Below the pieces are notes generated by a model. It saw only the letters and a list, made by a program, of their open reading frames with translations, searched no databases and was not told the origin of the DNA. This document shows, piece by piece, positions 1-2,817 of a stretch of DNA of 5,164 nucleotides. Where the stretch lies: positions 1-5,164 of the forward strand of contig JAHIMN010000168.1 in assembly GCA_018896395.1 (NCBI GenBank). The letters run 5' to 3'. A program made the translations under genes and the position numbers. The stretch comes from Verrucomicrobiota bacterium. Lineage in GTDB: Bacteria; Verrucomicrobiota; Kiritimatiellia; JAAZAB01. How positions within the stretch are numbered: position 1 is the stretch's first letter; the number at the start of each line of letters is the position of its first letter.

Positions 1-20
1 ATGGCCCGCAACCCGATAAA

Positions 21-162
21 TTCCAAGTTCCAAAATCCAAATTCCAAGGAATAGTCAAATTCCAATAAAAACAAAAAATCCTGGTTTTATTTCCGTTGTT
101 TATCTTCACCTTAATTGATTGTATTTCCTTGGAATTTGAAACTTGGATTTTGGAATTTTGAT
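21..162. repeat. Inverted pair of heptanucleotide arrays at the ygfA 3' end
   Basis: The left arm has plus-strand units TTCCAAG, TTCCAAA, ATCCAAA, TTCCAAG (21-48). The right arm (128-162) has the same kind of units on the minus strand: ATCAAAA, TTCCAAA, ATCCAAG, TTTCAAA, TTCCAAG. AAATTCCAAGGAA (39-51) is perfectly complementary to TTCCTTGGAATTT (125-137). The arms bracket a 73-base AT-rich loop that holds the ygfA stop (106-108) and an AATAAAA/TTTTATT stem (64-70/85-91). The right arm encodes the last residues of YgfA. The structure might also serve as a weak 3' end for the transcript, but it lacks a GC stem. Confidence 0.85.
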
Positions 163-741
163 CGCGTGTCCATTCTGCCGCCGGTACACCGCCCGTTCTG
201 TCACTACCGCGTCCAGGCGAATATCCCGCGCGTTCATCGGCACGCGCTCAATCATCTGACATTCCAACGCCAGCCCAACCTTGAACGCTTGTTGCAGGGC
301 CGTTCCCGCCAGCAGGCGATCGTAATAGCCGAGGCCGTGGCCGACCCGGCCGCCGATGCGGTCAAACGCCAGCCCCGGTATTACCACCAGGTCCACGCGC
401 GTGGGCGTCGCCCAACGTGGGCGGGTGGGCTCCGGCACGCCCCAATGGCCAGCCTTCACGGGATCGTCCGGCCGAAGTCGGGCCAGGTCATAACGCAGAA
501 CCTTTTTTCGATAAGCCGGCACCAATACCTGCTTGCCGGTTTTCCAGCAGGCCGCCAGAAGAGCCCAAGTCTGGGCCTCGGTCGGCAAAGCCAGGTACAC
601 ACACACCCGCCGCGCCGCCGCCCATTCCGGAAGCTTCATCACCACGCGCTGAATCCGCGCGCTGGCCTGCCGGATACCCAGCGGGGTCAGGGCGACGCGC
701 CGTGCACGCATATTGGTTCGGATGGATTCTTTGCGGGTCAT
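106..741 (-). CDS. ygfA: 5-formyltetrahydrofolate cyclo-ligase (5,10-methenyl-THF synthetase)
   Basis: This cytoplasmic enzyme uses ATP to convert 5-formyltetrahydrofolate to 5,10-methenyltetrahydrofolate, returning a storage or inhibitory folate to the one-carbon pool. The 211-residue product has the family signature PGLAFDRIGGR at about residues 122-132, followed by VGHGLGYYDRLL at 133-144, the glycine-rich nucleotide/folate site. An N-terminal basic helix (RKESIRTNMRARR), the YLALPTEAQT segment (49-58) and LVPAYRKK (73-80) also fit. The ATG at 741 has only a weak ribosome site, but the alignment with family N-termini supports it. The normal fold should end near LDAVVTERAVYR (176-187). The last ~18 residues (IKIPKSKFQIP...) are encoded by an AT-rich heptamer repeat and look like a run-on tail. 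The gene lies 66 bases downstream of rarA and close to a 6S RNA candidate, a recurrent ygfA context, so co-transcription is likely. The family call is firm; function of the tail is unknown. Confidence 0.96.
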   Translation of the reverse strand: MTRKESIRTNMRARRVALTPLGIRQASARIQRVVMKLPEWAAARRVCVYLALPTEAQTWALLAACWKTGKQVLVPAYRKKVLRYDLARLRPDDPVKAGHWGVPEPTRPRWATPTRVDLVVIPGLAFDRIGGRVGHGLGYYDRLLAGTALQQAFKVGLALECQMIERVPMNARDIRLDAVVTERAVYRRQNGHAIKIPKSKFQIPRKYNQLR

Positions 742-753
742 AGCAGAATTGCC

Positions 754-823
754 GATTTTCGATTTCTGATTTCTGATTTCCGATTTCCGATTTCTGACTT
801 CTGCATTCTACATTCTGCATTTG
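754..823. repeat. Heptanucleotide tandem array, consensus GATTTCT, ten units
   Basis: Reading the plus strand in steps of seven from 754 gives GATTTTC, GATTTCT twice, GATTTCC twice, GATTTCT, GACTTCT, GCATTCT, ACATTCT and GCATTTG. The array fills the rarA-ygfA spacer and contains the last codons and the stop of rarA (808-810). The low-coordinate end is the cleaner part and units drift toward rarA, as in a decaying array. Confidence 0.9.
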
Positions 824-2253
824 ATGCGTTGCTTTCCATGCTCCTTCTTCATTGGGTGTTCGGCGTTCGAAGTTGGGCGTTGGACGTTTGCTTCGCTGTT
901 CTGCCTTCCGTCCTCTGCCTCCCGCCGCATCTGGTCCCACTGTTCCAGGCGTTGTTTCAAGGTGTCCTCGTACCCCTGGCTGGTCGGCTCGTAATACACC
1001 GCTGAAGTTGGCATGTAGGCCTGGTCCACAAAATGGTCCTTATACTCATGGGCATACTTGTAGCCCGTATGGCCAAGGCGCTTGGCACCCTGGTAACTCG
1101 AACCCCGCAGGGGTTTCGGCACCGGGAGCACGCGGCCTTCCTTGATATGCAAGAGCGCTTTTTCGACCGCCAGATAGGCGGCATTGCTTTTGGGCGCGCA
1201 AGCCAAATAGGTCGTGACGTGCGACAGAATAATCCGGGCTTCCGGCAAGCCGACGAATTCCACGGCGTGCAGGCCCGCTACGGCCATCAGCAGGCCACGC
1301 GGGTCGGCATTGCCGATATCTTCCGAGGCCAGGATAATCAGGCGCCGGGCGATGAAACGGGGATCCTCGCCGGCATAGATCATCTTGGCCAGCCAATACA
1401 CGGCGGCGTGGGGATCGGAGCCCCGCACGCTTTTGATGAAGGCGGAAATCGTGTCGTAATGGCCGTCATCATCACGGTCATAGACCACGGCTTTTTTCTG
1501 GATGGAATCCTCGGTGATGGCACGGGTGATATGGATGCGTCCCTGGGCGTTCGGCGGGGTCGTCAGGGCGGCGATTTCAAGGGCGTTGAGTGCCCGCCGG
1601 GCGTCGCCTTCGCAAACCCGCGCCAGGTGCGCGAGCGCATCGTCATCGGCGTCCAGGGGCGCGCCGCCCAGTCCTGAGCCTGTCGAGGGGCCCAGTCCGC
1701 GCTCGTCGGTCAGCGCGCGGCGCAGGAGCGCGATGATGACCTCCTCGGTGAGCGGCTCCAGCTCGAAAATCTGGGAGCGGGAGGTGAGCGGACTGTTGAT
1801 AAAGAAAAAGGGATTATGGATCGTGGCGCCGATCAGGATGATGGCGCCGTCTTCAACGTAGGGCAGCAGGATATCCTGTTGGGATTTGTTAAAGTGGTGG
1901 ATTTCGTCAAGGAACAGGATGGTTTGCGCGCCTTCGCGCCGGCGACGTTCGAAAGCCGCTTGCAGAAGGTCGCGCAGGACGGCCACGTTGGCCAGGGCCC
2001 CGCTCGTTTTTTCAAAGTGCCGGTGGGTGACCCGGGCAATGACTTCCGCCAGCGATGTTTTGCCGCAACCGGGCGGACCGTAGAGGATCAGGCTGGCGAG
2101 CCGGTCCGACTCGATGGCGCGCCGCAACAGTTTGCCGGGGCCAAGCATGTGGTCCTGGCCGGCGATTTCTGCCAACGTCTGCGGACGCATGCGCGCGGCC
2201 AGCGGCGGGCGGGCGCCGGACGCCTCGGGATTCTGCTTGTTGAAGAGGTCCAT
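808..2253 (-). CDS. rarA: Replication-associated recombination protein A (MgsA/RarA/WRNIP1-type AAA+ ATPase)
   Basis: RarA is a homotetrameric AAA+ ATPase related to clamp-loader subunits that acts at stalled or gapped replication forks. The 481-residue product shows Walker A GPPGCGKT (59-66), Walker B ILFLDEIHHFNKSQQD (112-127), a sensor-1 region LIGATIHNP (140-148) and the arginine-finger region SPLTSRS (154-160). It also has the family C-terminal oligomerisation motifs LASEDIGNADPRG, PKPLRGSSYQGAKRLGH and GYKYAHEYKDHFVDQAYMP. I chose the ATG at 2253 because AGGGGA lies 4 bases upstream and homology begins soon after; an in-frame TTG at 2319 falls inside the 6S RNA candidate. Two oddities are visible: a GLGPSTGSGLGG insert in a normally variable loop, encoded by a 24-base duplication, and a ~33-residue tail after EQWDQMRREAEDG encoded by repeats, with the stop (808-810) inside a heptamer array. 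Core motifs are intact, so the protein is probably functional. Confidence 0.96.
   Translation of the reverse strand: MDLFNKQNPEASGARPPLAARMRPQTLAEIAGQDHMLGPGKLLRRAIESDRLASLILYGPPGCGKTSLAEVIARVTHRHFEKTSGALANVAVLRDLLQAAFERRRREGAQTILFLDEIHHFNKSQQDILLPYVEDGAIILIGATIHNPFFFINSPLTSRSQIFELEPLTEEVIIALLRRALTDERGLGPSTGSGLGGAPLDADDDALAHLARVCEGDARRALNALEIAALTTPPNAQGRIHITRAITEDSIQKKAVVYDRDDDGHYDTISAFIKSVRGSDPHAAVYWLAKMIYAGEDPRFIARRLIILASEDIGNADPRGLLMAVAGLHAVEFVGLPEARIILSHVTTYLACAPKSNAAYLAVEKALLHIKEGRVLPVPKPLRGSSYQGAKRLGHTGYKYAHEYKDHFVDQAYMPTSAVYYEPTSQGYEDTLKQRLEQWDQMRREAEDGRQNSEANVQRPTSNAEHPMKKEHGKQRIKCRM
851..892 (-). repeat. Second heptanucleotide array, consensus GTTSGRC, six units, inside the rarA 3' end
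   Basis: Plus-strand units are ATTGGGT, GTTCGGC, GTTCGAA, GTTGGGC, GTTGGAC and GTTTGCT (851-892). On the minus strand this encodes the ANVQRPTSNAEHP part of the RarA tail, with a seven-residue peptide period because three 7-base units make seven codons. It differs in composition and is one base out of phase from the 754-823 array, so it looks like a separate repeat family. Confidence 0.85.
1666..1698 (-). repeat. 9-base direct repeats flanking a 15-base core, inserted in rarA
   Basis: GCCCAGTCC occurs at 1666-1674 and again at 1690-1698 on the plus strand, separated by TGAGCCTGTCGAGGG. Repeat plus core is 24 bases and adds eight residues (GLGPSTGSGLGG region) without shifting the frame. The core, with flanking CC, is CCTGAGCCTGTCGAGG, which resembles a short dispersed repeat seen in many environmental genomes (CCTGAGCCTGTCGAAG type; recalled, not searched). 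The site falls in a loop between the RALTDE helix and the C-terminal part of the AAA+ lid. Confidence 0.75.
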
Positions 2254-2325
2254 ACCGTCCCCTGAAAATGAATACCCCACCTTGGCCGTGACGGAGTCAA
2301 TTTCTGTTCCATAGAACAAGGTGGG
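2254..2325 (-). promoter_or_regulatory. rarA leader with Shine-Dalgarno and long-range inverted repeat
   Basis: A ribosome binding site AGGGGA (2263-2258) stands 4 bases before the rarA ATG and decides that start. Upstream, CCCACCTTG (2325-2317, inside the 3' end of the 6S candidate) is perfectly complementary to CAAGGTGGG (2284-2276). The inner TGTTC/GAACA pair (2318-2314/2309-2305) could also form a small hairpin. Pairing between the 9-base arms would compete with the 6S closing stem, so it could take part in processing or in leader structure. The arms are seen directly; the role is inferred. Confidence 0.45.
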
Positions 2326-2462
2326 TGCTTTAGCCCGTGGGTTCCAGGTCCCTGCTTAAGGGCATATGGGCGCCACGGAATTCAAGCTCCCCGGTAGCAT
2401 TATTAACGGGTCAGAGATTTGGCTCGTAACCACGCACCAGGCAGGGTACTCATCTAAGGGCG
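2305..2462 (-). ncRNA. ssrS: 6S RNA candidate (housekeeping RNA polymerase regulator)
   Basis: 6S RNA mimics an open promoter and sequesters housekeeping-sigma RNA polymerase. I see no coding potential here but a 6S-like architecture on the minus strand. The closing stem pairs 2449-2459 with 2309-2320, with a bulge and a T-T mismatch. Next come GGTGC (2438-2434) with GCACC (2328-2324), and GTGG (2433-2430) with CCAC (2340-2337). A large 5' single-stranded bubble, about 2427-2395, contains GAGCCAAATCTCTGACC, which resembles the E. coli bubble GAGCCGATATTTCATACC. The distal hairpin has stems 2394-2390/2348-2344 (CCGGG/CCTGG), 2387-2382/2359-2354 (GCTTGA/TTAAGC) and a GGC/GCC tip. The 3' side ACCTGGAACCCACGGGC resembles E. 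coli ACCTTGAACCAAGGG. Position just upstream of rarA and ygfA matches known 6S contexts. The ends are approximate; covariance-model scoring was not possible. Confidence 0.75.
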
Positions 2463-2466
2463 AAGC

Positions 2467-2484
2467 GATTCTGTGCGCAGAACC
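2467..2484. promoter_or_regulatory. Inverted repeat just upstream of the 6S RNA candidate
   Basis: TTCTG (2469-2473) and CAGAA (2478-2482) form a 5-base inverted repeat around a 4-base centre, extendable to 7 pairs in minus-strand RNA by a G-U and a G-C pair. It lies immediately 5' of the predicted start of the 6S RNA. On the minus strand the segment CAGAAT (2473-2468) could serve as a poor -10 element, but no matching -35 was seen. It could be an operator or simply part of the promoter. Confidence 0.25.
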
Positions 2485-2638
2485 ACTCCTGTAGGCTGTT
2501 AAAGAACAATATGCGGCTGATGGCGCGGGTCTTGGGGCGTGCTGTTCAACCCCAAAGTCGGTATGCGCTTGTTGCAAACACCGCCCCCGGAGTGCCACGC
2601 CGCCGTTTTGCTTGTCATCGCTGCCATCAACAGGCCGC

Positions 2639-2689
2639 CCGGCTGGAAGCCGGCCGACCCCATCGCCACAGGCATGGCATCCATGCCTG
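2639..2689. repeat. Paired GC-rich hairpins, dispersed-repeat-like
   Basis: Two adjacent perfect hairpins are present. The first is CCGGCT-GGA-AGCCGG (2639-2653). The second is CAGGCATGG-CAT-CCATGCCTG (2669-2689), a 9-base stem with a 3-base loop. Neither is followed by a T run on either strand, so they are not canonical terminators. The wording (GGCATGGATGCC, GGCTGGAAGCC) resembles interspersed hairpin repeats I associate with PVC-group genomes. That resemblance is from memory and unverified. Confidence 0.6.
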
Positions 2690-2817
2690 AAAAGAATCGC
2701 CATATGTTCTGCAAACAGTCTTCTATGAATCCCAGCATACTGCCTGTTCCCTCACCCGCGCGCCCCTTGTTGGGCCGCCGATGTCATGCTCCGTCGCAAA
2801 AGTCTCGGCCGTTATCC

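Larger units (their letters stand above)
2463..2817. other. Intergenic region between pheT and the 6S RNA candidate; no gene seen
   Basis: None of the open frames in this ~355-base stretch resembles a protein family, and none continues with codon use like the neighbours. In particular there is no zapA, which often sits between pheT and 6S RNA or just upstream of 6S in other bacteria. The stretch holds several inverted repeats: 2467-2473/2478-2484, 2532-2537/2550-2555, 2639-2644/2648-2653 and 2669-2677/2681-2689. No GC stem followed by a T run was found for terminating pheT on the minus strand, and no convincing -35/-10 pair was found for the 6S gene. Confidence 0.7.

Noticed and set aside
64..91. 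AATAAAA/TTTTATT stem as a Rho-independent terminator of ygfA
   Set aside because: The stem is only A-T pairs and lies within a repeat; there is no GC-rich stem followed by a T run.
754..892. CRISPR array
   Set aside because: The repeats are contiguous 7-base units without unique spacers, and no cas genes are present.
2254..2319. Extending rarA to an in-frame TTG at 2319
   Set aside because: The extra 22 residues have no family support, overlap the 6S RNA candidate and bypass the AGGGGA ribosome site before the ATG at 2253.
2461..2502. Sigma-70-type promoter for the 6S RNA (TTAACA as -35, CAGAAT as -10)
   Set aside because: The spacing is about 23 bases and the -10 is weak; no pair with acceptable spacing was found.
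2499..2738. Small minus-strand open frame of 79 residues as a possible zapA or new gene
   Set aside because: It lacks ZapA features and runs through the hairpin repeats with no convincing ribosome site or codon bias.
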